A stretch of DNA of 64,000 nucleotides from Siminovitchia thermophila (GTDB taxonomy: Bacteria; Bacillota; Bacilli; Bacillales; Bacillaceae_C), in contig NZ_JAFBFH010000013.1 of NCBI RefSeq assembly GCF_016909185.1, positions 1-64,000 on the forward strand. The letters are read 5' to 3'. Below the pieces are notes generated by a model, which was not told the origin of the DNA, made no database searches, and saw nothing but the letters and a program-made list of their open reading frames with translations. The position numbers were made by a program, and so were the translations under genes. This document shows, one piece after another, positions 46,740 to 55,932 of this stretch. Numbering within the stretch: the stretch's first letter is position 1; the number at the start of each line of letters is the position of its first letter.

Positions 46740-47430
46740 AGTATCATTTAGCTGTTTAGGGAAGTTCTTAATCAAAATGATCGGCCAGACGCCGGATTGA
46801 TCACTTCATGTATCTTGCTTAACAATTCTTATCAAGATTTTTTATGTCGATTCCCAACTTTATCACTAATGTCTTTTTCAGCCAGCCCAAAAGTTTTTGG
46901 GGTGGAACAATATCACCATTGCATGTAACAATTCACATTCCAGTCCATTTGATCATATTTTCGCTAAAGCCTCTTTGTATAAAAAAACCCTGTCTTCTTT
47001 AGTCTTTGCTTCAATCCCACAAATTTTCCCATCAAAAATCCAACTCGGTTCGGCGTGGCAGGATTGGCTCAAAACCGAGTATCCTATCTAAAAGCTTTAT
47101 CGTTCAATCCTTTTGGCGTCGTCGTTGTTAATGAAATCCAAACGTCCTTTCAAACGTAACTCAAAGCCAACGCGGATGCTGATGCTGACGCGGATTAGCT
47201 CCATATCATTCCACATCACTGCGTTATTCGAGGAACGTCTTTTTCCACTGGAACAGTATGGACTTTATCGAATGCTATTGGACATATATTTCGATAGTTC
47301 TTGTTCAGCAGTTCGGGTGTCCGGGTAAAACACTAACGTCGTTCCTTGATTGTGATTCGCTCCAAACGCCATCAACTGCGACGAAAGTTTCGAGATTAAC
47401 AAAAAAGAGACTGCATCATGTTTCCTTCAC
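46740..47430. other. Long stretch without a recognisable gene
   Basis: No frame has both a start with a ribosome site and a family match. A GATGCTGATGCTGACGC micro-repeat is at 47174-47190 and an inverted repeat ACTCGG/CCGAGT at 47042-47084. Short open segments on both strands look like decayed coding sequence, but I cannot name the source. Confidence 0.5.
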
Positions 47431-47434
47431 CATC

Positions 47435-48196
47435 TTATATTCCGCCATACCTTCTTTTTCGTTTTCGGTATTCTTCAAGCGCGCGCAAAAATTCCTTCTC
47501 GGAGAAATCCGGCCACAGCACATCGGTAAACCAGAATTCCGTGTACGCCAGCTGCCAGAGAAGAAAATTGCTCAGGCGTTTTTCCCCACCAGTGCGAATA
47601 AGCAAGTCGGGGTCTGTCATACCAGCTGTATACAGATATTCTGAAAACCGCTTTTCATCAACGTCAGCCAGTGACAATTTCGCATCGTTTACATCCGCGA
47701 ACATTTCTTTCATAGCACTCAGCATCTCGCTCCTGCTTCCATAGTTGAGCGCAAAATTCAACTGAAGACCGTCATTATGCCGCGTACGTTCAATTGCATA
47801 CTGTAAGGCCTCCCATGTATGGGCCGGAAGATTGGCCCTGTCACCGATTACCTCGATGCGGACATTATTGGCTATAAGGTCTGGCAGATAAATATGCAGA
47901 AACTCCTTGGGAAGTCTCAATATAAAGTCTATCTCTGGCTTTGGACGTTTCCAATTTTCCGTGGAAAACGTATAAAGTGTCAGAACCTTCACTTTGCACT
48001 TGACTGCTGCTTTGACAATTTTTACGACGGCAGATACCCCTTCTTTATGGCCAGCAACCCTGGGCATGCCCCGCTTATGCGCCCAGCGTCCGTTTCCGTC
48101 CATAATGATGGATATATGTTCGGGTATATTATCTTCTGGATAGTGGAAGAGTTCTTTCGATTGCTTATTTTTTAAAAAAGGAATTTTCATTGACAT
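47435..48196 (-). CDS. Isoprenyl transferase (UppS-like cis-prenyltransferase), stand-alone
   Basis: Extends isoprenyl diphosphates in cis, as in undecaprenyl diphosphate synthesis. Catalytic Asp motif ISIIMDGNGRWAHKRGMP at residue 28, TLYTFSTENWKRP, LNFALNYGSR and the diphosphate-binding RTGGEKRLSNFLLWQLAYTE are all intact in 253 residues. The housekeeping uppS of Bacilli sits with frr and cdsA; this copy stands alone in an accessory stretch, so it is probably a paralogue with another chain length or role. The start is ATG 48196 after GGGGGA. Confidence 0.88.
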   Translation of the reverse strand: MSMKIPFLKNKQSKELFHYPEDNIPEHISIIMDGNGRWAHKRGMPRVAGHKEGVSAVVKIVKAAVKCKVKVLTLYTFSTENWKRPKPEIDFILRLPKEFLHIYLPDLIANNVRIEVIGDRANLPAHTWEALQYAIERTRHNDGLQLNFALNYGSRSEMLSAMKEMFADVNDAKLSLADVDEKRFSEYLYTAGMTDPDLLIRTGGEKRLSNFLLWQLAYTEFWFTDVLWPDFSEKEFLRALEEYRKRKRRYGGI

Positions 48197-48938
48197 TGTC
48201 TGTCCCCCGCGATATTGTTAAAATCTTGCCAATTACCCTCTGGACACAGTTCAAGACTGCAGACAGAGGCGGACACAGCACCTTTTCAGATGTAATTCAG
48301 AAGCCTTTATATATTTAAAAAGCTATTTTCCTTCTATTTTTATATGTTATTTAATATGCTGATATGATCGTTTCTCACCTTCTGAACATTAACCTGTTTG
48401 CATCTACTCTCGTGACATTTTCCCTCCTTAGCCTGCTTTAACGTCGCTACTGCAACATCCTAATAAAACTCATGAACCCACGTGAACAAGAGGTTTGATT
48501 TGGATATTCCCAAGCTCCAAAGAGGATGCGAGCTCTTCTGCTATGCATACATAAAAGCAAGTGCAAGTAGCATAAAAAGACGATAATAACGACTGATAAA
48601 CACGGGCAGACGCCACCGCCCCACATATTGGTGGGTAAAAAGTTCAAATACAGCGCAGCTGCAAGGGGACAACTGCCACAAAGAGATATCTGCAAGCCTC
48701 ACCACATCTGGCATAAATAACTACTACACTTGTGACATGAATACGTTGTAAAAAGGACTCCTGTAAGCAGGACCAAAAGCCTATATATGTCTGGAAAAAT
48801 TTAAGAGAAGGCGGAACAACTCCATTGTTCAAGCTCAATGCTTTTTCGGAGATTATTGTTCGTTCATGAGTAGCAGTTTTTTTATACATTTGATTCATAT
48901 GAAAAGATAAATCAACATTCAACAGGAGTAAGAATCAA
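48197..48938. other. Intergenic stretch with no supported gene
   Basis: Two overlapping minus-strand frames (to 48447 and 48644) are open but lack ribosome sites and family matches. The sequence carries short inverted repeats such as GGACTCCTG/CAGGAC at 48758-48773. Nothing else can be assigned. Confidence 0.4.
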
Positions 48939-49154
48939 TTAAGTGTTTTCATCACTTCTGTATTCTAAAATATCCCCGGGCTGACAGTCCAAGGCCTTGC
49001 AAATTGCCTCTAAAGTTGAAAGTCTAATGGCTTTTGCCTTTCCATTTTTCAATATAGAAAGGTTAGCCATTGTGATTCCAACCTTCTCCGAAAGTTCTGT
49101 TACGCTCATTTTCCTTTTAGCCAGCATCACGTCAATATTGATTATAATCGCCAT
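48939..49154 (-). CDS. XRE/Cro-type regulator (YozG-like)
   Basis: Small DNA-binding protein of 71 residues built of one helix-turn-helix: KRKMSVTELSEKVGITMANL followed by SILKNGKAKAIRLSTLEAIC. Such proteins accompany DUF2975 membrane proteins (YozG with YoaS in B. subtilis). GAGGTG fits ATG 49154 rather than GTG 49163. It is 10 nt downstream of the DUF2975 gene, in one transcript. Target unknown. Confidence 0.88.
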   Translation of the reverse strand: MAIIINIDVMLAKRKMSVTELSEKVGITMANLSILKNGKAKAIRLSTLEAICKALDCQPGDILEYRSDENT

Positions 49155-49164
49155 TGCTTTCACC

Positions 49165-49641
49165 TCAGACTGTTAAGTCATTTTCTGATTTTATATGAAT
49201 CGCTTCTTCTAAAAGTCTTTGAAGAACAGCAGCAAAGACTGCGATTACCATTGAAGCAAAGATAAGGATCATTCCGATTATGATGAGACCTGGTGCATCA
49301 TCCATCTCCGCCACGAGATAAACAAATGGCGTCATTACGACATACAAGCCACTGATCACCATTGCAGAGAATTTGATATTTTTCAGACGTTTAACAGATA
49401 ATTCAGAGAAAGATTGGTGATTGTCAATATATCCTAAAAGCTTAAAAGCCTGAAACAATGCCACGAAAAATGGAATCACCGATACATACAAACCAATCCC
49501 AATTGGATAAAGTAGATGGGCATAATCTGGATTTACCGGATTTTTAACTAACCAAGTCAATCCATATATACAAAAAGCAAGAGCAGGCATTCCCATAAAA
49601 ATAACAGCCGTCTTTAGAAAGAGTGTTGATCCCCGCTTCAT
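49165..49641 (-). CDS. DUF2975 membrane protein (YoaS-like)
   Basis: Membrane protein of 158 residues with four hydrophobic helices; typical DUF2975 positions are FQAFKLLGYIDNHQSFSELS and SVKRLKNIKFSAMVISGLYV. GAGGTGC sets ATG 49641; three codons further upstream are open. Always found beside a small XRE regulator, as here; function unknown. Confidence 0.88.
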   Translation of the reverse strand: MKRGSTLFLKTAVIFMGMPALAFCIYGLTWLVKNPVNPDYAHLLYPIGIGLYVSVIPFFVALFQAFKLLGYIDNHQSFSELSVKRLKNIKFSAMVISGLYVVMTPFVYLVAEMDDAPGLIIIGMILIFASMVIAVFAAVLQRLLEEAIHIKSENDLTV

Positions 49642-49650
49642 AAAAAGCAC

Positions 49651-50187
49651 CTCACTTCATTATTTTTAAATTGATTATAAGATACCATTTATCGAATTTC
49701 AATAAAAATTTTCTTTTTATTAATACATAATTATCGATTCATCAATTTTATTGAAAAGCAAAAAGCACTCTTCATTATAAGGAAATGCTATAATTTTAAC
49801 TCTCTGTTGTGTTTAAGCGACAGTTATAAGTGGTTGTTCCACAATCTGCTTCTATAATAAAAAGGGCACAAATTCAGATTGTTGGAAACCACCATACAAG
49901 TGTTATGAAAAATGGTTGGAATATTGAATTCACTCTTAGCAAAACATCCTTTTGGGGAATTTTTGGCGGCAGTTTTTAAAGAATGCTTTGCTCCCGAAGT
50001 TTTTCCTTTGTCCAGCCGCCGCACCAAACAAATCAATAGCTCCCCCCACCTCCATTTCTGAGGGTCTTTGAGCATTAAAAAAATAGCAATTTAAAAGGTT
50101 GATTATTTTTCTTGTAACTTCAATATTGCTAAACAGACAACGCCAAAATTGATAATAAAGTGATTGCATGATTAACTTCAATTTTCC
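49651..50187. other. Stretch with no supported gene
   Basis: It begins with the promoter region of the DUF2975 operon (AT-rich, 49670-49760). The rest has only short minus-strand frames that overlap each other out of phase, without ribosome sites, and no family I recognise. Confidence 0.4.
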
Positions 50188-50268
50188 CTAAATACTTAAA
50201 ACCAATGTACTTACACCCATCGCTAGTGCAACAGCAATGAATATAAATCTCATTAAATTTGTCCTCAT
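50188..50268 (-). CDS. Tiny hydrophobic peptide
   Basis: Twenty-six codons, MRTNLMRFIFIAVALAMGVS plus six more hydrophobic residues, one membrane helix. GGGGGAGG sits six to twelve nt ahead of two in-frame ATGs (50274 and 50268). Too short for comparison; could be a membrane peptide of the type I toxin size or a small regulatory protein. Confidence 0.45.
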   Translation of the reverse strand: MRTNLMRFIFIAVALAMGVSTLVLSI

Positions 50269-50531
50269 TGACATCCTCCCCCTTCCAATATATTACATTG
50301 GGTAAAGACTTTAAACTATGACCGTGATTTGTGCGGTATGTATTAAATCCGCATATCAGGGCTTTCTGTCTATTGGGGATATTTCTTAAATTGGATTATT
50401 CCTAACGCAAAAATGTAGAATGCCCGCCGAGATTCATTTCATTCCTCCGCGGCTAAAGAAATGAGAACTGTATTGCGTTCTTCTTTTAACAAAAAGAGTG
50501 TGTAACCTCACTTTATGTAACAAGCCGGAAG

Positions 50532-50577
50532 CAAAAGCGGCCTCCATCCTTGGTATATAGGACGAAGGCCGCTTTTG
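50532..50577 (-). terminator. Hairpin downstream of the DUF1697 gene
   Basis: Twelve-bp stem CAAAAGCGGCCT/AGGCCGCTTTTG, 46 nt beyond the stop. The minus-strand T tract is short; it may act on both strands. Confidence 0.55.
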
Positions 50578-50622
50578 ATTTTCCCTTCCTACTTGCGGAT
50601 TAAAAAACCGGCGAATAAACAT

Positions 50623-51168
50623 TTATGAATGTGTTGTCAGCATAAGTTCATATATTTTGCGTGTTGTGTTAACATTTCTGACGGTCATTTTCTTGTATAA
50701 ATTTGTGCCCACCAGTTTTGTCATCCCGCTTTTGGTCACATTTTTTCTGTCAATGGACCATAAAACAGCCCCAGGCACATATTGAACTGTATCAATCTCC
50801 GGTTTAATGACTAACTTGCCGAGTACTGATTCATCATCCACATCATCCCATAAAAACATCACATCACTTTTCATGTGTTGATCGTTTTTCCATGATTCAG
50901 GGAGGGAATCCATGATCATTGAAAAATCATCAAGGCTACGGACCAACACCTTAATGGATAATCCAAAATCTTCCTGTATCACTTCTTCCAACATGTGAGA
51001 GATTTCTGCTTTTGAAAGGCTATCGTTTGTAAAAATGATATTGCCCGTATTGATATATGTCACAACAGCTTTCATGCCCACCCGTTCAAATGATTGTTTC
51101 AGCACTTTCATATTAACTTTATTTTTTCCTCCCACATTAATCCCTCGAAGAAGTGCAACATGGATCAT
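50623..51168 (-). CDS. DUF1697 family protein
   Basis: Protein of 181 residues with the characteristic start MIHVALLRGINVGGKNKVNM and NTGNIIFTNDSLSKAEI. DUF1697 proteins are soluble and of unknown function. The frame opens at 51249, but GGGGGA before ATG 51168 and the family start agree on the shorter form. Monocistronic. Confidence 0.9.
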   Translation of the reverse strand: MIHVALLRGINVGGKNKVNMKVLKQSFERVGMKAVVTYINTGNIIFTNDSLSKAEISHMLEEVIQEDFGLSIKVLVRSLDDFSMIMDSLPESWKNDQHMKSDVMFLWDDVDDESVLGKLVIKPEIDTVQYVPGAVLWSIDRKNVTKSGMTKLVGTNLYKKMTVRNVNTTRKIYELMLTTHS

Positions 51169-51274
51169 AGACGATTCCCCCAAAGTTTTTGTTACAGTTA
51201 TTATACAACACGAAATTCGTATAAAAAACGCACTTTCTATCCCCCGCATTTGTCATGAAGTTGAGACCTCTCCG

Positions 51275-52918
51275 TTATTTAGGAAACATGCCCATTTCAA
51301 CCATTTTCTCTTTGGCCCAATTAAAGTTTCCTCCAAAACAATACATTTCTTTTGAATGAATCCAATAAATCTTGTCGAACAGCTTGTTGAGAAAATAACG
51401 ATCATGAGAAACCGCTAAAATGGTGCCGTCATAATCTTCAAGTGCTTCTTCCAATACTTCTCGGGATTCAATATCAAGATGGTTCGTTGGTTCGTCTAAG
51501 ATGAGCAAATTCGTGTCTTGGTGCATCAGTTGAGCCAGACGAAGCCTCATTCTTTCTCCTCCACTCAGTTGTGAAACTTTGTGGAACACCATATGTCCAT
51601 AAAATAAAAATCTCGCCAAAATATGCCTCGCTTCTCCCTCCGTCATCCTCACCTCATTGCGAAATGCTTCTAAGACGGTCTCACCTTTCACTTCCGAAAA
51701 AATATGTTGAGACAAATAGCCAATCTTTACATTACTGCCTATTCTCACTTCTCCTTCATCGGGGGCGAATTGTTGAAGAATCATTTTGATCAACGTTGAT
51801 TTTCCTGTGCCATTTTCTCCAATAATCGCCACTCGCTGTGATAAGCCACATGCATGTTGACATCCTTAAATAGGAGCTTTTCTCCAAACCTCTTTGAGAC
51901 GCCTTTGAGCCGTATGACATCTTTTCCACTTCGATCTCCTGCCGCCATTTCCAGTTTCATTTTCTTGCGTTGCAATACAGGCCTATTCAACTTTTCCATT
52001 CTTTCCAATGCCCTTTCCATATTTCTTGCTCGTTTATGAAGCCCTTCATTGGGAGGATTGGCCCTGTTTGCCCAATCGCGCAAGCGTTTGATCGCTTCTT
52101 GCATTTTCTTTATTTTCTTTTGTTGTTCTTCATAGGCACGGAATTCTCTTAGTAAACGTTCTTCTTTTTCTTTCACAAAGCCTGAATAATTTGTATGGTA
52201 CTGCTCAACTTTCCCATCTTCCAAATCCAGCATTTTATCTACGACATCATCCAAAAAATAACGGTCATGGGAAACGACAACAACTGTCCCGTTATAAACT
52301 TGCAAAAAGTGTCCCAACCATTCCACCGTTGCCAAGTCCAAATGATTTGTCGGTTCATCAAGCAATAAAAAGTCAGGATTCTTGAGAAGAATAAAAGCCA
52401 AGCTTACCTTTGTCTTTTCTCCGCCGCTGAGGGCCGAGTATCGCTTATCCAATAAGTCGGAAATATTTAAGCCATTGACGATTCTTTCTATTTTGGCATC
52501 TATTTCATATCCGCCCTTTACGGAGAATTGATCTTGCACATGGCCATACTGGTCTATTAACTTCCCCATTGTTGCTTCGTTTGTTTCACGACTCATTTTC
52601 TCTTCAAGTTTCCTCAGCTTTTCTTCCATTTGTAAAAGTTCCGTGAAAGCGGTTTTTAATATTTCCCTAGCGGGCAATTGGTTGTGATAGTCCGGAATTT
52701 GTGCAAGATAACCGATGGAAATGCCTTTTTTCCAATGAATGAGACCCGAATCAGGCGTTTCGTTGCCAGCCAACAACTTCAATAACGTAGTTTTGCCGCT
52801 TCCATTTCGTCCGACCAACCCCACTCGGTCCCTTTCTTGAATGTCAAATGATATATTGTCAAATAAAAGATTTCCTCCATACATTTTAGAAAGTTTATTT
52901 ACGCTGCAAATCATCATG
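51275..52918 (-). pseudogene. ABC-F family ATPase, disrupted by a frameshift
   Basis: Two consecutive ABC domains, the layout of ABC-F proteins that act on the ribosome. The first domain has Walker A VGRNGSGKTTLLKLL, signature LSGGEKTKVSLAF and Walker B FLLLDEPTNHLDLAT, followed by the helical linker. The second frame begins VAIIGENGTGKSTLIKM and has LSGGERMRLRLAQL and LILDEPTNHLDIES. At about 51850 (GCTTATCACAGCGAGTGG) one base is missing, so the first frame ends MAQENQR. Restored, the protein would have about 547 residues. ATG 52918 follows AAAGGAGG. It resembles antibiotic-resistance ABC-Fs, but which drug class is unknown. Confidence 0.88.
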
Positions 52919-53017
52919 TATACTTCCTCCTTTAGTACATAAACACAAAAAAGCCATGGGAAACACACTTTCCCCATGGCTTTTGACGCATAATGAATGG
53001 CACAAAAAAAAGAGCAT
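52895..53017 (-). CDS. Upstream ORF 2 in the ABC-F leader
   Basis: Starts at ATG 53017 behind AGAGGAG with 5-nt spacing and begins MLFFLCHSLCVKSHGESVFP; forty codons, running through the attenuator and past the ABC-F start in another frame. A 19-codon alternative at 52991-52932 (MRQKPWGKCVSHGFFVFMY) ends exactly on the ABC-F ribosome site but has no site of its own. Translation would directly affect the terminator. Whether either is the true leader peptide is open. Confidence 0.5.
   Translation of the reverse strand: MLFFLCHSLCVKSHGESVFPMAFLCLCTKGGSIHDDLQRK
52947..52984 (-). terminator. Leader attenuator of the ABC-F gene
   Basis: Minus-strand stem AAAAGCCATGGG/CCCATGGCTTTT with a 12-nt loop followed by TTTTTT, ending about 30 nt before the ABC-F ATG. 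Positioned between upstream ORFs and the resistance-type gene, as in transcription attenuation. Confidence 0.8.
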
Positions 53018-53066
53018 GAAAGCTCCTCTTCAACCGTTCTTATATATCGTGGGTATAGAGATGTTT

Positions 53067-53204
53067 TCACCGTTTTAGATTTGCTATTAAGTTGTTAAAA
53101 AAGGGCATACGTGTCCCGTTAACAACTGCAACAGCAAATTTTGCACGGTTAAACAATAAGAATTCCGTCCAAAATCCGTGCACTAAAACAGCTTGATTCA
53201 ACAT
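53067..53204 (-). CDS. Upstream ORF 1 in the ABC-F leader
   Basis: Forty-five codons beginning MLNQAVLVHGFWTEFLLFNR, ATG at 53204 preceded by GGAGGTGGGGAG. Its distal codons contain GTTGTTAA/TTAACAAC and a GGGACACGTATGCCC-T6 segment, so ribosome position could change RNA folding. It begins about 30 nt after the promoter at 53240-53268. The arrangement suggests a drug-sensing leader peptide. Confidence 0.55.
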   Translation of the reverse strand: MLNQAVLVHGFWTEFLLFNRAKFAVAVVNGTRMPFFNNLIANLKR

Positions 53205-53239
53205 CTCTCCCCACCTCCGTTTCATGATTCGTTGATTTC

Positions 53240-53268
53240 ATTTTATCGGGTCCTCCTTCTTTTTTCAA
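53240..53268 (-). promoter_or_regulatory. Promoter of the ABC-F leader
   Basis: Minus-strand TTGAAA (53263-53268), 17-nt spacer, TAAAAT (53240-53245). RNA would start near 53233, giving a leader of about 315 nt. Confidence 0.6.
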
Positions 53269-53285
53269 GTAAGGAGACATATCTT

Positions 53286-53432
53286 TTACAATATATCCCG
53301 CCACCCGGGCATGCCCAAGCTTCCTTCCAAATCATTTGCGTTCACGAAAAAAGAAGCGAGGAATGCCAGTGTTCCGACGAGGGATATAGTGATCAATGTC
53401 CACACCGGAACCCGGGATAGCCCAGCTTTCAT
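53286..53432 (-). CDS. Small membrane protein of unknown family
   Basis: Forty-eight codons, ATG 53432 behind ACAAGGAA. A single helix (VWTLITISLVGTLAFLASFF) is followed by VNANDLEGSLGMPGWRDIL. The preceding minus-strand sequence, in another frame, also looks coding (ILTSDILAGSYIDKNVLEFG), so this may be the tail of a broken membrane protein. Not recognised. Confidence 0.4.
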   Translation of the reverse strand: MKAGLSRVPVWTLITISLVGTLAFLASFFVNANDLEGSLGMPGWRDIL

Positions 53433-53681
53433 TTCCTTGTCCAAATTCCAGCACATTCTTGTCGATGTAGCTTCCCGCCAAAATGTCCGAAGTCAAAATA
53501 AGGGCAATACGGAAACTGCAAAATTAAACGGCACCCGCCTGGTCGAATACAAGTAAAACTGCCGGCGACATCCTTGCAAAAAAGCATTTCAGTTGAATTC
53601 ACCATCACGCTTCTTTAGTATTTTTACTAAAGAAAAGTCCATTTGCCACGAGTGATCAACCATAAGAAAGAAGGGATTCAT

Positions 53682-54611
53682 ATGAAAAAAGTGCGGTTAG
53701 GGAAATCAGGCCTATTTGTCAATCCGATTGCCTTGGGAACAAACTATGTAGGCGGCCACAACTTATACGGTGATGTAGATGAAGAAGCCGGAAAACAACT
53801 TGTACGGACAGCGATTGAAAATGGTATCAATATGCTGGATACTGCCTACATATATGGGTTGGGCCGCTCGGAAGAATTGATTGGAGAGGTCATGAAAGAA
53901 AACTTCAATCGAACGGACGTGGTCATCGCGACGAAAGTGGCGCATAAGCAGGTTGATGATGAAATGGTATATGACAACTCCCCCGGATTTTTGCGTAAAG
54001 AGGTGGAAAAAAGCTTAAAACGACTGCAGACTGATTATATTGATCTGCTTTATATTCATTTTCCCGATAAAGACACGCCAAAAGATGAAGCGGTCGGCGC
54101 ATTAAAGCAAATGAAAGATGAAGGAAAAATCCGCAGCATCGGACTGTCAAATTTTTCTCTGGAGCAGTTAAAAGAAGCGAATAAAGATGGCTATGTCGAT
54201 GTTTATCAGGGGAATTACAATCTGTTAAGCCGGGAAGCAGAACAGGATATTTTCCCGTATGTGATTGAGCAGAATCTTTCCTTTATCCCGTATTTTCCGC
54301 TTGCGGCCGGACTGCTGGCTGGCAAATATACGAAAGAATCAACATTCAATGATTTGCGGGCTGACATGCCTCATTTCCAAGGGGAAGCCTTTGTTCAAAA
54401 TCTGGAGAAAGTGGAGCGGCTTCGCACAATAGCGGATGAAAAAGGAGTCGAAACGGCAAACGTCGCGCTTGCCTGGTACTTAACGAGGGAAGCCATTGAT
54501 GTCGTCATTCCGGGTGCGAAGCGAAAAGAACAAGTCCTAAGCAATTTAAAAACATTGCAAGTTACATTAACAAATGAAGAAATACAGGAAATTGATCGTA
54601 TTTTTCAATAA
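53682..54611 (+). CDS. Aldo/keto reductase
   Basis: NADPH-dependent oxidoreductase, TIM barrel of 309 residues. The catalytic tetrad is visible: Asp and Tyr in [19 protein letters not shown], Lys in [10 protein letters not shown] and His in DLLYIHFPD. The cofactor loop is [12 protein letters not shown]. Closest in pattern to the YhdN/IolS group of Bacillus. The frame opens at 53643, but GAAGGG and the start [12 protein letters not shown] favour ATG 53682. Monocistronic with its own terminator. Confidence 0.92.
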   Translation: MKKVRLGKSGLFVNPIALGTNYVGGHNLYGDVDEEAGKQLVRTAIENGINMLDTAYIYGLGRSEELIGEVMKENFNRTDVVIATKVAHKQVDDEMVYDNSPGFLRKEVEKSLKRLQTDYIDLLYIHFPDKDTPKDEAVGALKQMKDEGKIRSIGLSNFSLEQLKEANKDGYVDVYQGNYNLLSREAEQDIFPYVIEQNLSFIPYFPLAAGLLAGKYTKESTFNDLRADMPHFQGEAFVQNLEKVERLRTIADEKGVETANVALAWYLTREAIDVVIPGAKRKEQVLSNLKTLQVTLTNEEIQEIDRIFQ

Positions 54612-54626
54612 GAAATATGGACAGAC

Positions 54627-54657
54627 GCAGGCGGAGAAATTTCTCAGCCTGCTTTTT
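54627..54657 (+). terminator. Terminator of the aldo/keto reductase gene
   Basis: Stem GCAGGC-GAGAA/TTCTC-GCCTGC (one mismatch each side) followed by TTTTT, 16 nt after the stop. Confidence 0.75.
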
Positions 54658-54729
54658 ATCGCCCTTCGGATAACATGTCACATCGTCCCAGCAATAAGTT
54701 GGTGAAAACTTGCCTTCTGACATAGAACT

Positions 54730-55020
54730 CGTTATGACAGCCAGCTTATGCTTACGCAGTCTACATGTTCATCATTACGTTATGAGAGCCAGCTTGTGCT
54801 TACGCAGCCTACATGTTCATCATTACGTATGACAGCCAGCTTGTGCTTACGCAGCCTACATGTTCATCATTACGTTATGACAGCCAGCTTATGCTTACGC
54901 AGTCTACATGTTCATCATTACGTTATGACAGCCAACTTGTGCTTACGCAGTCTACATGTTCATCCATTACGTTATGACAGCCAGCTTATGCTTACGCAGT
55001 CTACATGTTCATCATGACGT
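54730..55020. repeat. 48-bp tandem repeat, six copies
   Basis: The unit runs TATGACAGCCAGCTTATGCT, then TACGCAGTCTACATGTTCAT and CATTACGT. Six copies with a few substitutions and single-base indels (copy 2 lacks one base, copy 5 has one extra). The indels break any long reading frame and no ribosome site exists, so it is probably non-coding. Between the reductase terminator and the GNAT gene. Confidence 0.92.
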
Positions 55021-55077
55021 TCTGTCAGTTCCTTGTCTTCCTCCATGTACATGAGAACGAGTTTTTCCATCCCTTCC

Positions 55078-55620
55078 CTATAAGCTTCTATTCATATATT
55101 CATGCTGAAGGATCCCCATGTGAATAATATCGTGCCATGACCCTTCCCTGAACAAACACTCACGACTGGTGCCCTCAGGTTGAAATCCCATCTTTTTGTA
55201 TAATTTTATGGCTTTTTCATTAAATGAAAAAACCTTTAGAGATACCCTGTGCAGATTCATTTCCAGAAATGCGTAGTCAAGCAAAAGCTTCAACCCTTCT
55301 GAACCATAACCCTTTCCCCAATAATCTTTTTCTCCAATATCTATAATGCATTCAGCGTTTCTATTCTTATAATCAATGTTGATTAACGAGGTAATGCCAA
55401 TGGGTGAATTCAATTCTTTTTCAATGATCATATAACTTTTTGCTGATGAGGAGCCCAAAATGATTTGCTCCACAAATTGTCTCGTTGCTTCTAACGGATA
55501 TACATCTAAAAAAGGATTCGTTGTACGCATGACCTCTATATCATTTCTCCATGCATGATAAAGTTCTATATCCTCTGTTGTCATTTGTCTTAACCTTAAT
55601 CTTTCTGATTCAAACAGCAT
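55078..55620 (-). CDS. GNAT acetyltransferase (RimJ/RimL type)
   Basis: Acetyl-CoA-dependent N-acetyltransferase of 180 residues. It opens with LFESERLRLRQMTTEDIELY and holds the acetyl-CoA loop KDYWGKGYGSEGLKLLLDYA (Q/R-x-x-G-x-G/A type). Substrate, protein or small molecule, unknown. No close neighbours in the same direction. Confidence 0.9.
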   Translation of the reverse strand: MLFESERLRLRQMTTEDIELYHAWRNDIEVMRTTNPFLDVYPLEATRQFVEQIILGSSSAKSYMIIEKELNSPIGITSLINIDYKNRNAECIIDIGEKDYWGKGYGSEGLKLLLDYAFLEMNLHRVSLKVFSFNEKAIKLYKKMGFQPEGTSRECLFREGSWHDIIHMGILQHEYMNRSL

Positions 55621-55810
55621 TCTCCGTCACTCCCCGCAAGTTTTCAATTTCGGATCAACATATTTTCCAAAGAAAAAAGCTAGACTGATAATTGATCCTT
55701 TACTTTTGTTTTGTCGGTCCCCAACTGAAACATGTCCAGCCTTTCCATGAATAATATCACATTCGTCCTGGAAAATATGACCCATTATCAAACGTTAAAA
55801 TTTCATATCA

Positions 55811-55888
55811 TTACATCTTTTTAGAAAAAGCCCCTGAAGCTTTAGATTTGCGGCCCGCTCCCGATTCTAAGGCTTTTCCTTTCCTCAT
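55811..55888 (-). CDS. Tiny basic peptide
   Basis: Twenty-five codons, MRKGKALESGAGRKSKASGA then FSKKM, with GAGGG seven nt before ATG 55888. Basic and Gly/Ser/Ala-rich, like some minor spore peptides, but no family is recognised. It diverges from the small genes at 55933 onwards. Confidence 0.35.
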   Translation of the reverse strand: MRKGKALESGAGRKSKASGAFSKKM

Positions 55889-55932
55889 ATTTCATCCCTC
55901 TCAGGACATATTACCAGTAGGAGGTGGAAACA

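Noticed and set aside
48447-48922. Two minus-strand ORFs with Cys and Gly, at first sight like a bacteriocin precursor
   Set aside because: No ribosome sites, the two overlap out of phase, no modification or transport genes nearby.
49824-50181. Two overlapping minus-strand ORFs
   Set aside because: They use different frames of the same DNA, have no start signals and match no family.
54748-55017. 89-codon ORF in the 48-bp repeat
   Set aside because: Single-base indels between copies change its frame, so the repeated peptide is not conserved even within the array.
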